A DNA stretch of 64,000 nt from Geodermatophilus ruber. GTDB lineage: Bacteria > Actinomycetota > Actinomycetes > Mycobacteriales > Geodermatophilaceae. Shown here in pieces: positions 28,244 to 36,366 of this stretch; position 1 is the stretch's first letter, and the number at the start of each line of letters is the position of its first letter. A model generated the notes under the pieces. The model was given only the letters and a program-made list of their open reading frames with translations. It was not told where the DNA came from and searched no databases. Location of the stretch: NCBI RefSeq assembly GCF_900114385.1, contig NZ_FOSW01000001.1:124001-188000 (forward strand), given 5' to 3'. A program made the translations under genes and the position numbers.

Positions 28244-28495
28244 TCAGGGGAGGCCGAGGTCGCGGCGCAGCCGCGGCACGTCGACGGTGAAGTAGGAATG
28301 CTCCCGCCCGTCGAGGAGGACGACCGGCACGCGGTCACCGAACTCCGCCTGCAGGTCCGGGTCGGCGTCCACGTCGACCGGCACGGGGGTCAGCCCGGCC
28401 TGGGCGGCGATCGGCCCGAGCACGGCGGCGGCCTCCTCGCAGAGGTGGCAGCCCTGCCGGGTGATCAGCTGCAGCCGGGCCGCGGGCTCACTCAT
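28244..28495 (-). CDS. Glutaredoxin family protein
   Basis: Small thioredoxin-fold protein of 83 residues with a C16-x2-C19 active site in RQGCHLCEEA and the cis-Pro segment VPVVLLDG. It resembles the Rv0508 family, which lies next to hemA in mycobacteria too. The ATG at 28495 was chosen over an upstream in-frame ATG in a Pro-rich stretch; it overlaps the AMP-ligase gene by 8 bp. In a mycothiol-using organism its reductant may be mycothiol or thioredoxin; the substrate is unknown. Confidence 0.85.
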   Translation of the reverse strand: MSEPAARLQLITRQGCHLCEEAAAVLGPIAAQAGLTPVPVDVDADPDLQAEFGDRVPVVLLDGREHSYFTVDVPRLRRDLGLP

Positions 28496-30044
28496 CGCCG
28501 CCTCCGTCGGTGGGCACGGGCCCGGGGATCGCGTCCTCCGCACGGCTGAGGCCGAGCTCCCGCAGCCGGGCGTGGCTGACCTTCCCGGTCAGCGAGTGCG
28601 GCAGGGCGGCCAGGACGTGCATCGACGTCGGCACCTTGTACCGGGCCAGGGACGCCGCCGCGTGCGCGCGCAGCTCCTCGAAGGTCGCCCGCAGTCCCGG
28701 ACGGAGCGCCACCACCGCGCGCACCGCCGAGCCGGTGCGCGCGTCGGGCACGCCGATCACCGCGCTCTCGGCGACCGCGGGGTGGGTGTCGAGCACCCGC
28801 TCCACCTCCGCCGGGTAGACGTTGAAGCCGCTGACCAGGACGAGGTCGCTGCGCCGGTCGACCAGGTGCAGATCGCCGTCCTCGTCGGCGTAGGCCAGGT
28901 CACCGGTGGCCAGCCAGCCGTCGGCGTCCGGGGCGTCGGCGCCGTCGGGCCAGTAGCCGGAGAACAGGTTGGCCCCGCGCACCCAGATCTCCCCCGGGCC
29001 GTCGTCGGCGGCCACCGGCTCGTTCTCACCGGCCGCCGAGTGCACGGCGGTGTCGCGCAGCTGCAGCTCGACGCCGGGGATCGGGCCGCCGACGCAGCCG
29101 GGCTTGGCCCGGCCGGTGGCCAGGGTGCTGGCCACCACCGGGCTCGCCTCGGTGAGCCCGTACCCCTCCCACACGGTGACCCCCGCGCGCTCGCGCATCG
29201 CCGTCCAGACCTCCGGGGGCAGCGGCGCCGCGCCCGAGGAGGCCAGCCGGACGGCGGCGAAGGCCCCGCGCAGCTGCGCGTCGGAGCCGGCGGCGTCGGC
29301 CGCGGCCAGCCACGCCTGGTACATCGGGGGAGCCCCCGGGACGGCGGTCACCTGCTCCTCGGCCATCACCGCCAGGGACCCCTGCGGGTCGAAGCCGTCC
29401 ACGAGCACCGCGCAGGCACCGGTCGCCGCGACCAGGCCGAACCCGGTGTTGAGCCCGTAGACGTGGAACAGCGGGAGCGCGATCAGCACCCGGTCGTCGG
29501 GGCGGACCGGCGGCGGGTCCATCGCCAGGCACTGCGCCTGGTTGGCGCGCAGCGCCGCGGTGGTGAGCATCGCGCCGCGCGGGCGGCCGGTGGTGCCGCT
29601 GGTGTAGGCGAGGAAGGCCAGGGCGTCGGGCCTCTCGGCGCGCGTGGGTGGCTCCCCGTCGCCGGACGGCGGGCCGACCGACACCGGCACCCCTGCCACC
29701 GGCGGCCGGTCGGCGCCGGCGACCAGCAGCGTCGCACCGGAATCGCGCAGCACGAAGTCGAGCTCGGTGTCGGTGTAGGCGGTGTTCACCGGGACGACGA
29801 CCAGCCCTGCCCGCAGCGCGCCGAGGACGGCGCCCAGCCAGTCCACCCCGTTGGGCAGCTGCACCGCCACCCGCTCCCCCGGCTCGAGGCCGGCGGCGAC
29901 GTAGCCCGCCGCCGCCCGGTCGACCTCCGCGTCCAGCTCGGCCCAGCTCAGCCGCCGTCCGCCCGTGACCACGGCCGGCGCGTCGGGCCGGTCCCGGGCA
30001 GCCGCCCGGACGAGCGTGGACAGCGACGGGCCGACCTCGGACAC
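28488..30044 (-). CDS. AMP-dependent acyl-CoA synthetase/ligase
   Basis: ANL-superfamily ligase of 518 residues that adenylates a carboxylic acid. The P-loop YTSGTTGRPRGAM, the YGLTEASPV motif, the hinge RRSDLVLVSGFNVYPAEVE and the C-terminal lysine region SLTGKVSHARL are all present. The substrate cannot be read from sequence; the overall form resembles long-chain fatty acid or aromatic acid ligases. The GTG at 30044 has GGAGGAGG about five bases upstream, which decides it over a longer frame. It is divergent from the sigma-factor gene. Confidence 0.88.
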   Translation of the reverse strand: MSEVGPSLSTLVRAAARDRPDAPAVVTGGRRLSWAELDAEVDRAAAGYVAAGLEPGERVAVQLPNGVDWLGAVLGALRAGLVVVPVNTAYTDTELDFVLRDSGATLLVAGADRPPVAGVPVSVGPPSGDGEPPTRAERPDALAFLAYTSGTTGRPRGAMLTTAALRANQAQCLAMDPPPVRPDDRVLIALPLFHVYGLNTGFGLVAATGACAVLVDGFDPQGSLAVMAEEQVTAVPGAPPMYQAWLAAADAAGSDAQLRGAFAAVRLASSGAAPLPPEVWTAMRERAGVTVWEGYGLTEASPVVASTLATGRAKPGCVGGPIPGVELQLRDTAVHSAAGENEPVAADDGPGEIWVRGANLFSGYWPDGADAPDADGWLATGDLAYADEDGDLHLVDRRSDLVLVSGFNVYPAEVERVLDTHPAVAESAVIGVPDARTGSAVRAVVALRPGLRATFEELRAHAAASLARYKVPTSMHVLAALPHSLTGKVSHARLRELGLSRAEDAIPGPVPTDGGGDE

Positions 30045-30256
30045 GGGCACCTCCTCCGTTGCAGCGCGAACGGCCCGGTCCATCGGGCATGCGCAGCGGG
30101 CGACCGCCGCGGGCTGGGCGGTTGGCGTGGACGGGCTGCGACGATGTTGTCACCATGGGCGCAGCCCCGCAGCATCGCGCTCGGTCACCAGCCGGGTGCG
30201 CAGGGACAGCGCCGGTCGCGGCGTGCCGCGGGCAGACAAGGAGGTCGGACGCCCGC
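30045..30256. other. Divergent intergenic region between AMP-ligase and bldN-like gene
   Basis: A 212-bp gap that must hold both promoters. A strong ribosome site AAGGAGGT (30238-30245) stands 11 bases before the sigma-factor ATG. I see no convincing -10/-35 pair or operator. Confidence 0.5.
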
Positions 30257-31042
30257 ATGCGACAGTCGCGCCCCGTGGACGAGCGGCCGCCCGCCGCCGT
30301 CCCCGCCGGGTCCGACGGGCGCCGACCCCGGCCCGTGCCGCGGCCCCGCCCCACCCCGCACCCGCGGCCGGCCACCGAGCAGGTCCCGGCCCCCGAGCCC
30401 GCCCCCGAGCCGGCCGCCCCGGTGGACGCCGGCGCCGAGGAGGAGGTCGGGGTCGCCGAGGAGCTGGCCGCGCTGGAGGACGCCGTCCCCCCGCCGCCGG
30501 TGGACGTGTGGGCGCTGGTCCGCCAGGCCCAGGCGGGCGACGCCGAGGCGTTCGGCCGGCTGTACGACCACTACGTGACCGTCGTCTACCGGTACGTCTA
30601 CCACCGGGTCGGCGACCGGGCGCAGGCGGAGGACTTCACCAGCGAGACCTTCGTCCGGGCGCTGCGCCGGATCGACTCGCTGTCCTTCCAGGGCCGCGAC
30701 GTCGGCGCCTGGCTGGTCACCATCGCCCGCAACATCATCCGCGACCACGTGAAGAGCAGCCGGTTCCGGCTCGAGGTCACCACGGCCGACATGCGCGACG
30801 CCGACCGCGCCACCGACGGCCCCGAGGACGCCGTGGTCGCGAGGCTGACCAACGAGCAGCTGCTGTCCTGCATCCGCCAGCTGGGCAGCGAGCAGCAGGA
30901 GTGCATCTCGCTGCGGTTCCTGCAGGGGCTCTCGGTGTCGGAGACGGCTGCCGTCATGGGCAAGAAGGACGGCGCCATCAAGGCGCTCCAGCACCGCGCC
31001 GTCCGGCGGCTGGCCGCGCTGCTGCCGGAGGGCCTGCGATGA
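30257..31042 (+). CDS. bldN: BldN-type ECF RNA polymerase sigma factor
   Basis: ECF sigma factor of 261 residues with region 2 at about 84-175 (FGRLYDHYVTVVYRYVYHRVG, AEDFTSETFVRALRRI) and region 4 at about 195-258 (SEQQECISLRFLQGLSVSET). The run GRDVGAWLVTIARNIIRDH and SSRFRLEVTTADM are very close to Streptomyces BldN. Residues 1-82 are a Pro/Glu-rich extension; BldN of Streptomyces likewise has an N-terminal pro-sequence that is removed, so proteolytic activation is possible. The ATG at 30257 follows AAGGAGGT. The next gene encodes an RsbN-like anti-sigma. Confidence 0.85.
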   Translation: MRQSRPVDERPPAAVPAGSDGRRPRPVPRPRPTPHPRPATEQVPAPEPAPEPAAPVDAGAEEEVGVAEELAALEDAVPPPPVDVWALVRQAQAGDAEAFGRLYDHYVTVVYRYVYHRVGDRAQAEDFTSETFVRALRRIDSLSFQGRDVGAWLVTIARNIIRDHVKSSRFRLEVTTADMRDADRATDGPEDAVVARLTNEQLLSCIRQLGSEQQECISLRFLQGLSVSETAAVMGKKDGAIKALQHRAVRRLAALLPEGLR

Positions 31043-31066
31043 AGGCCACTGTTGTTACCCGCCGGT

Positions 31067-31079
31067 ACCCCGTAACGGG
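31067..31079. promoter_or_regulatory. Palindrome between the sigma and anti-sigma genes
   Basis: CCCCGT-A-ACGGGG, a 13-bp perfect palindrome in the 133-bp gap before the rsbN-like gene. The one-base centre is too tight for a hairpin, so an operator is more likely than a terminator. The role is a guess. Confidence 0.35.
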
Positions 31080-31175
31080 GGCGTCGGACCCGTCGTTTCC
31101 GGGGTGGTTGCGCCGCATCGGACGGCGCGGCCACCCTGCCGGCGACCCCGTCGCCCGACCGACCGGAGGCATCAG

Positions 31176-32345
31176 GTGAGCACGGACGACGGCGCCGCGC
31201 CCGCGGGCACCCGCCGCGCCGCCGTGGCTGACCGCGAGGACGCGGTGGTGGCGCGCCTGCAGGCGCTCGCCGCCGACCTCGACGACCGGCCGGACCCGGC
31301 GTTCCGGTCGGCGACCCGGGACCGCCTGGTGGCGATGGCTGCCGTCCGCACGCCCGAGCCCGCGCGGCGGTCGCCGCTGCGGCGGCTGCTGGCGGCCCGG
31401 GCCGACGGCGGGCCCGCACCCGCGTGGCGCATCCGGCTGACGGCCGGCCTGGCCGGGGCCGCGCTGACCGTCACGGCGCTGGGCACCCTGGTCGCCCTGG
31501 CCACCGGCGCCGGTCCGGGCGACGTCCTCTACGGGCTCAAGCGGGGGACCGAGCAGACCCAGCTGGCGCTGGCCGGCGACGACCGCGGCCTGACGCTCCT
31601 GCAGTTCGCCGCCACCCGGCTCGACGAGCTGGCGGCGCTCCCGGCCGACGGCCCCGCCGACGTGGCCGTCGGCGTGCTGGACGCCATGGACGCGCAGACC
31701 ACCGAGGGCGTCGCGCTGCTGACCACCGAGGCCGTGCGCGCGGCGGACGTCGCGCACGTCGACGAACTGGCCGGCTGGGCTGCCGGGCAGAGCTCCGAGC
31801 TGGCCGAGGTCCGGCCCGGCGTGCCCGCGGGGGCCGACGCCGCCGCGCAGGAGTCGGCCGATCTGCTGGCCGCGGTCACCGCGCGCGCCGCGGAGCTGCG
31901 CACCGCCCTGGACTGCCCGGCCGGCCCGGCGACCGAGGGCATCGACCGGCTCGGGCCGATGCCGGCCGCCTGCGTCGCGGAGACGCCGGAGGCCCCGCCA
32001 CGCCCGGCCGGTGCGCCACCCTCCGGGGCGGGCGAGCTGTTCACCACGGCCGCCCCCCCGCCGGCGGGTGCCGCCTCGACCCCGCCGTCCGCCCCCGCGC
32101 CGGAGACGCCACCCGGCGGGGGCGGGACCGGCACCTCGGGCGCCGCGCCGACCCCCGATGCCGGCCGGCCGGCCGGCCCACCGTCGACCGCGCCGGCGCC
32201 CGCCGTCCCGCTGCCCGGGGGCGGCGGCCTGCCGCTGCCCCCGCTGCCCCTGCCGACGGAGCCTCCGGCTCCCCCGCCGACCCCGACCCCGCCACCGCCG
32301 ATCGACACCCGCCTGCCGATCTGCCTCCTGCCGCTGATCTGCTGA
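31176..32345 (+). CDS. RsbN-like membrane anti-sigma factor, DUF5667 type
   Basis: A 389-residue protein: a cytosolic N-terminal part (1-85) that would hold the sigma factor, one membrane helix (about 88-110), a DUF5667-like external segment beginning GPGDVLYGLKRGTEQTQLAL, and a C-terminal third made almost wholly of Pro, Ala, Gly and Thr. RsbN, the anti-sigma of BldN, has this architecture and also lies next to bldN. GTG at 31176 has GGAGG seven bases upstream. The Pro-rich tail probably spans the cell wall. Anti-sigma action is inferred from architecture and position. Confidence 0.75.
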   Translation: MSTDDGAAPAGTRRAAVADREDAVVARLQALAADLDDRPDPAFRSATRDRLVAMAAVRTPEPARRSPLRRLLAARADGGPAPAWRIRLTAGLAGAALTVTALGTLVALATGAGPGDVLYGLKRGTEQTQLALAGDDRGLTLLQFAATRLDELAALPADGPADVAVGVLDAMDAQTTEGVALLTTEAVRAADVAHVDELAGWAAGQSSELAEVRPGVPAGADAAAQESADLLAAVTARAAELRTALDCPAGPATEGIDRLGPMPAACVAETPEAPPRPAGAPPSGAGELFTTAAPPPAGAASTPPSAPAPETPPGGGGTGTSGAAPTPDAGRPAGPPSTAPAPAVPLPGGGGLPLPPLPLPTEPPAPPPTPTPPPPIDTRLPICLLPLIC

Positions 32346-32453
32346 GCCCCCGACCGCGTCCGCCCGGCGGCGCCACTAGGGTCACAGGCAGCTGCTGCCG
32401 CCCCATCCGTTCCACCGACCGCCCGGCGCCGGCCGGGTCTGGAGGAGGTCGTC

Positions 32454-33368
32454 GTGCCGCGACTGCCGCTCCGCGGCCGCCGGGGACAGCTCCCTGCGGA
32501 CCTGCCGGACGAGGAGACGCGGGCGCACGTCGCCGGCGCCGCCTCGGCCGCCGCGGCCGAGGTCGAGCCCGCGCCGGCCGTCGTTCCCGACCGCACCGCG
32601 GCCGCGTTCTTCGACGTCGACAACACGATGATGATGGGCGCGTCGCTGTTCTGGTTCGCCCGCGGGCTGGCCGCCCGTGACTACTTCCGCGCCCGCGACC
32701 TGGCGCTGTTCGTCTGGCAGCAGGCCAAGTTCCGGATCGCCGGCAACGAGAGCACCGACGACATGCACACCATCCGGGAGAACGCCCTGGCCTTCGTCGC
32801 CGGGCGGCCGGTCGACGAGATCGTGGCGGTCAGCGAGGAGATCTACGACGAGCTAATGGCCGACCGGATCTGGGCCGGCACCCGGGTGCTCGCCCAGCAG
32901 CACCTGGACGCCGGGCAGCGGGTCTGGCTGGTCACCGCCACCCCCGTCGAGCTGGCCACGATCATCGCCCGCCGGCTCGGCCTCACCGGCGCCCTGGGCA
33001 CCGTCGCCGAGGTGGTCGACGGGCAGTACACCGGGCGGCTGGTCGGTGAGCTCATGCACGGTGAGGCCAAGGCGGAGGCGGTGCGGGCCCTGGCCGAGCG
33101 CGAGGAGCTGGATCTGTCCCGGTGCACCGCCTACAGCGACAGCTCCAACGACCTGCCGATGCTCACCCTCACCGGTACCGCCGTCGCGGTGAACCCCGAC
33201 ACCGAGCTGCGCGCGGTCGCCCGGTCCCGCGGGTGGGAGATCAAGGACTTCCGCACCGGGCGCAAGGCCGCCAAGATCGGCGTCCCCACGGTGGCCGCCG
33301 CGGCGCTCTCCGGGGGCGTGGTGGGCGGCGCGCTGGCCCTCCGCCGCCGCAACCGCTGGCCGTGGTGA
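32454..33368 (+). CDS. HAD-IB family hydrolase (SerB-like)
   Basis: HAD phosphatase of 304 residues. The nucleophile motif FFDVDNTMM has D54 and D56, motif II is LVTATP, and motif IV is [12 protein letters not shown]. It follows the SerB1/Rv0505c group, whose substrate may be phosphoserine or a phospholipid phosphate. The C-terminus has an Ala/Gly-rich hydrophobic segment ([20 protein letters not shown]) that could be a membrane anchor. The GTG has GGAGGAGG about five bases upstream; TAGGGT at 32377-32382 is a possible -10 with a leader of about 65 bases. Confidence 0.85.
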   Translation: MPRLPLRGRRGQLPADLPDEETRAHVAGAASAAAAEVEPAPAVVPDRTAAAFFDVDNTMMMGASLFWFARGLAARDYFRARDLALFVWQQAKFRIAGNESTDDMHTIRENALAFVAGRPVDEIVAVSEEIYDELMADRIWAGTRVLAQQHLDAGQRVWLVTATPVELATIIARRLGLTGALGTVAEVVDGQYTGRLVGELMHGEAKAEAVRALAEREELDLSRCTAYSDSSNDLPMLTLTGTAVAVNPDTELRAVARSRGWEIKDFRTGRKAAKIGVPTVAAAALSGGVVGGALALRRRNRWPW

Positions 33369-33379
33369 CGTGCTGGAAC

Positions 33380-33437
33380 GGCCCTCGTCAGGGGCCCGCG
33401 CCGAGCGAGCGAGGCGTGGGGGGATGAGGGTCCTTCG
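33380..33437. repeat. Dispersed intergenic repeat, copy A
   Basis: Lies between the convergent HAD and acyltransferase genes. It has a GGCCCT/AGGGGCC hairpin followed by CGCC-GAGCGAGCGA-GGCG and a G-rich tail ending GGGTCCTTC. It shares the loop core GAGCGNGCGA and the flanking order with copies at 54022-54080 and 60154-60213. It may act as a two-way terminator. Confidence 0.6.
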
Positions 33438-34346
33438 TCAGCCCCAGACGGAGCTGCGCTGCAGCAGGAGCCGGTAGATCGACTGCTGGATCGTCTCGCG
33501 CACCTGGTCGGTCAGGTTGAACACGAGCATCGGGTCCTCGGCGGCGGCCGGGCCGTAGGAGGCCGTCTCGATCGGCTCGCCGAACGCGATCAGCCACTTC
33601 GACGGCAGCGGGACCAGGCCCAGCGGACCCAGCGCGGGAAAGGTGGGCGTGAGGGGGAAGTACGGCAGGCCGAAGAGCCGGGCGAGGGTCTTGGCGTTGC
33701 CGATCATCGGGTAGATCTCCTCGGCGCCGACGATGGCGCACGGGATGATCGGCGCCCCGGTGCGCAGCGCCGCCGTGACGAAACCACCCCGGCCGAACCG
33801 CTGCAGGGTGTAGCGGTCGCGGAACGGCTTGCCGATCCCCTTGAACCCCTCGGGGAAGACGCCGACCAGCTCACCCTCGGTCAGCAGGCGCTCGGCGTCC
33901 TCGTTGCACGCCAGCGTCGAGCCCATCTTGCGCGACAGCGACCCGATGAGCGGCAGGTCGAAGACCAGGTCGGCGCCGAGCAGCCGCAGCCGCCGCCGCG
34001 CCGGGTGGTCGTCGTGCAGCGCCACCGTCGTCATGAGCGCGTCGACCGGCAGGGTGCCCGAGTGGTTGGCCACCACCAGCGCACCCCCGGTGTCGGGGAC
34101 GTTCTCCACCCCGTGGGTCTCCACCCGGAACCAGCGCGAGTACAGCGGGCGCAGCAGCGGCAGCAGGACGTGGTCGGTGAGGTCGGGGTCGAACCCGAAC
34201 TCGTCGGTCTCGTACTCCCCGGTCAGCCGGCGGGCGAGGAAGTCCAGGCCGCCGGCGACCTGCTCCTCCCAGCTCCCCGTCGACGGCGGTGGGACGTGCG
34301 GTTCGTCGTCGTCGGGCCGCAGCGGGATGACGCGGGCCTCAGGCAT
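33438..34346 (-). CDS. 1-Acylglycerol-3-phosphate acyltransferase family protein
   Basis: PlsC-type lysophospholipid acyltransferase of 302 residues. The catalytic region is NHSGTLPVD at 94-102 and the acceptor motif is FPEGFKGIG. The first 60 residues are charged and lack a membrane helix. Its position beside the epimerase and HAD genes matches Rv0502. The ATG at 34346 overlaps the epimerase stop by 8 bp. Acyl donor and acceptor are unknown; with a SerB-like phosphatase opposite, a phospholipid-remodelling role is a reasonable guess. Confidence 0.85.
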   Translation of the reverse strand: MPEARVIPLRPDDDEPHVPPPSTGSWEEQVAGGLDFLARRLTGEYETDEFGFDPDLTDHVLLPLLRPLYSRWFRVETHGVENVPDTGGALVVANHSGTLPVDALMTTVALHDDHPARRRLRLLGADLVFDLPLIGSLSRKMGSTLACNEDAERLLTEGELVGVFPEGFKGIGKPFRDRYTLQRFGRGGFVTAALRTGAPIIPCAIVGAEEIYPMIGNAKTLARLFGLPYFPLTPTFPALGPLGLVPLPSKWLIAFGEPIETASYGPAAAEDPMLVFNLTDQVRETIQQSIYRLLLQRSSVWG

Positions 34347-35445
34347 CGCGCACCGCCTGCAGGTTCGGGGTGGCGGGGGCCGGCCGCAGCTGGCCGCCGA
34401 GGGAGTCCACCGTGGCGCCCACCCGCTCGACACCCCCCTGCACCCGCGCGGTGGCCCGGCGGACGAGGTCCGGGGGGATCACCGGCGGCACGGTGGCGGC
34501 GTAGTCGGCCAGCGCCTCCGCGGTCGTGTAGCGGGGGGTGTAGCCGAACTCCTCGCGCAGCACCCGGGTGTCCACGACGCGGCCGAAGTTGAGGAACCGC
34601 ATCTGCTCCGGGGAGTAGTCCACCCAGCCGAACCGGCGGGTGAGCCGCCCGATCGAGCCCAGCGTCGGCGCGGGCAGCGGCAGCTGCAGCCGGCCGAGAC
34701 GGCGGATGACCTGGGACAGGAGCAGGGTGCCCTCCCCGCCGACGTTGACGGTGCCGGCGAAGTCACCGGTGGTGGCGCGGGTCAGCACCGCGAGCGCATC
34801 GTCCTCGTGCAGGAGCTGCACCCGCGCGTCGTAGCCCAGCGCCGTGGGCACCAGGGGCATCCGCAGGAAGGTGGTCAGCAGCGAGTCGATCCGCGGGCCG
34901 ATGAAGTTGGTGAAGCGGAGAGCCGCCACGCCGACGTCCGGGCGGCGGCGGGCGAAGGACCGCACGTAGCCCTCGATGTCGACGCTGTCCTTGGCGAAGC
35001 CGCCCGAGGGGACCCGGCGGGCCTGCATGGTCTCGGTGAAGACGGCGGGGTCGCGCGAGGAGGCGCCATAGACGGCGCTGGAGGACTTCAGCACGAACCG
35101 GCGCACCGAGGGCGCCCGCTGGCAGGCCGCGAGGAGCTGCATCGTCCCGATGACGTTGAGCTCCTTCATCGGCCCTCGCCCACCGGAACCGGCGGGCGTG
35201 GAGCTGATGTTCATGTGCACGACCGTGTCGACCGCGGCCGTGGTGATGACCTTGCCGATCAGCGGGTTGCGGATGTCGGCCCGCACGAACTCGGTGCGGC
35301 CGAGCCGGCCGAGCAACTCCGGCGACGGGGGGACGGTGTCCACCCCGATGACCCGCTCGATGGCCGGGTCGTGGGCGAGCTCGGCCGCCAGCGCCCCGCC
35401 GAGCCACCGGCTCACGCCGGTGACCAGCACGACCGCGGGCGGCAC
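34339..35445 (-). CDS. NAD-dependent epimerase/dehydratase family protein
   Basis: Extended SDR of 368 residues, similar in context to Rv0501 (annotated galE2). The Rossmann start VLVTGVSRWLGGALAAEL and the SSSAVYGA strand are present. The usual YxxxK catalytic pair is not visible where expected; the segment reads GGFAKDSVDIEGYV, so ordinary sugar epimerase activity is uncertain. The GTG at 35445 lies 11 bp after the small ribosomal protein gene, and its end overlaps the acyltransferase gene. Confidence 0.8.
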   Translation of the reverse strand: MPPAVVLVTGVSRWLGGALAAELAHDPAIERVIGVDTVPPSPELLGRLGRTEFVRADIRNPLIGKVITTAAVDTVVHMNISSTPAGSGGRGPMKELNVIGTMQLLAACQRAPSVRRFVLKSSSAVYGASSRDPAVFTETMQARRVPSGGFAKDSVDIEGYVRSFARRRPDVGVAALRFTNFIGPRIDSLLTTFLRMPLVPTALGYDARVQLLHEDDALAVLTRATTGDFAGTVNVGGEGTLLLSQVIRRLGRLQLPLPAPTLGSIGRLTRRFGWVDYSPEQMRFLNFGRVVDTRVLREEFGYTPRYTTAEALADYAATVPPVIPPDLVRRATARVQGGVERVGATVDSLGGQLRPAPATPNLQAVRDA

Positions 35446-35455
35446 GAGCGTCAGC

Positions 35456-35554
35456 TCACTTCTTGTTGCGCCGCTGGACGCGAGTCTTCTTCAGCAGCTT
35501 GCGGTGCTTCTTCTTCGCCATCCGCTTGCGGCGCTTCTTGATGACCGAACCCAT
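35456..35554 (-). CDS. 32-residue basic ribosomal protein, AURKAIP1/COX24 type (bS22)
   Basis: A 33-codon gene, too short for most gene callers. The product begins [19 protein letters not shown], continues [10 protein letters not shown] and ends NKK; more than half of the residues are Lys or Arg. This is the AURKAIP1/COX24 domain, described as a small-subunit ribosomal protein (bS22) in mycobacteria and there encoded by Rv0500B between galE2 and Rv0500A. Neighbours here are the same. The start is an ATG at 35554. Confidence 0.9.
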   Translation of the reverse strand: MGSVIKKRRKRMAKKKHRKLLKKTRVQRRNKK

Positions 35555-35742
35555 GCCCTGTGCTCCCGATGTCTCGCCGCGCGGCGTCCACCGCTGACCG
35601 GGAGGTCAGGCCGGGCGCCGCGCAAGGTGTTCAGCTCGCGTGCGACGGCCCGGACCGGATCGGCCTTTGCGTCGCTCGGCGACCGAGCGTACCCGGCGCC
35701 TCCACGGCCACGCTGCCGCGGGAAGGGGACCGGTGAACGAGT

Positions 35743-35759
35743 CTCCCCCGACGGGGGAG
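35743..35759 (-). terminator. Terminator of the HTH gene
   Basis: CTCCCCCG-A-CGGGGGAG, in practice a 6- to 7-bp G/C stem with a small loop, 9 bp downstream of the stop of the HTH gene. It separates that gene from the bS22-epimerase-acyltransferase unit. Confidence 0.65.
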
Positions 35760-35767
35760 GGATGAAC

Positions 35768-36115
35768 TCAGGCGATGTCGGTGTAGGCGTCGCGCAGGTA
35801 GTCCTGCACGGCGCGCTCGGGCACCCGGAAGGAGCGGCCGACGCGGACGGCGGAGAGCTCGCCGGCGTGCACGAGGCGGTACACGGTCATCTTCGAGACG
35901 CGCATCATGCTGGCCACCTCGGCCACGGTCAGGAAGGTGACCGCCGCGCGGGGCGCGGGGACCGTCGGGCGGCCGACGGGCATGGCGGCCGGGTGGGCCG
36001 GAGCGACGGGGCGGGCCATGGTGGCGGCCGAGACGGGCCGGCCGACCGGTCGAGGACCGGGCACGCCCGGCCGGGCGTAGGCGGTGGCAGTGGCGGTGCG
36101 CTGAGGCATGGTCAT
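35768..36115 (-). CDS. Excisionase-family helix-turn-helix DNA-binding protein
   Basis: A 115-residue protein. Residues 1-58 are a Pro/Ala/Arg-rich tail without clear structure. Residues 61-108 form a MerR/excisionase-type HTH (FLTVAEVASMMRVSKMTVYR, then AVRVGRSFRVPERAVQDYL). It matches the Rv0500A type found beside proC in mycobacteria, and is not a phage excisionase despite the domain name. ATG at 36115 has GGAG about nine bases upstream; ATG at 36109 is an alternative. Its target is unknown. Confidence 0.88.
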   Translation of the reverse strand: MTMPQRTATATAYARPGVPGPRPVGRPVSAATMARPVAPAHPAAMPVGRPTVPAPRAAVTFLTVAEVASMMRVSKMTVYRLVHAGELSAVRVGRSFRVPERAVQDYLRDAYTDIA

Positions 36116-36366
36116 GACTTCATCTCCGGACCTAGCACGTGTCGGGCGCCGGCTTCCCCACCGACTACGGGACACGCACGTGCTGATACAGAGCGTAGGG
36201 GGACGGGCGTGACAGAAGCGATGGAAGAAACGAACAGGCGGACCGGTCCGTCCTGGGCAGAACTACACCTATGTAGGCAGGTCGATTTGTGTCCCGGCGC
36301 GTCGAGGACGACATGTTCGGGTCCGGTCACGGATCGTCGATATGTCGGCGCCTTCCCGCGGTATGT
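36116..36366. other. Intergenic region between the HTH gene and proC
   Basis: A 251-bp gap with lower GC than its surroundings. It holds two CACGTG palindromes (near 36136 and 36178), a CTACA-CCTA-TGTAG dyad at 36263-36276, and TACGCT on the minus strand about 80 bp before the HTH start, which may be its -10. No gene is seen. Confidence 0.5.

Noticed and set aside
28218..28255. Possible hairpins around the glutaredoxin stop codon
   Set aside because: Stems are short or include the stop codon itself, with several competing pairings; not convincing as a terminator.
35768..36115. Sign of a prophage or mobile element from the excisionase-type HTH
   Set aside because: No integrase, att repeats or phage genes are near, and the same HTH lies beside proC in mycobacteria, so it is a core chromosomal gene.
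36263..36276. CTACA-CCTA-TGTAG dyad upstream of the HTH gene
   Set aside because: Short and isolated; no known factor matches it and its distance from the gene start gives no support. Mentioned only within the intergenic entry.
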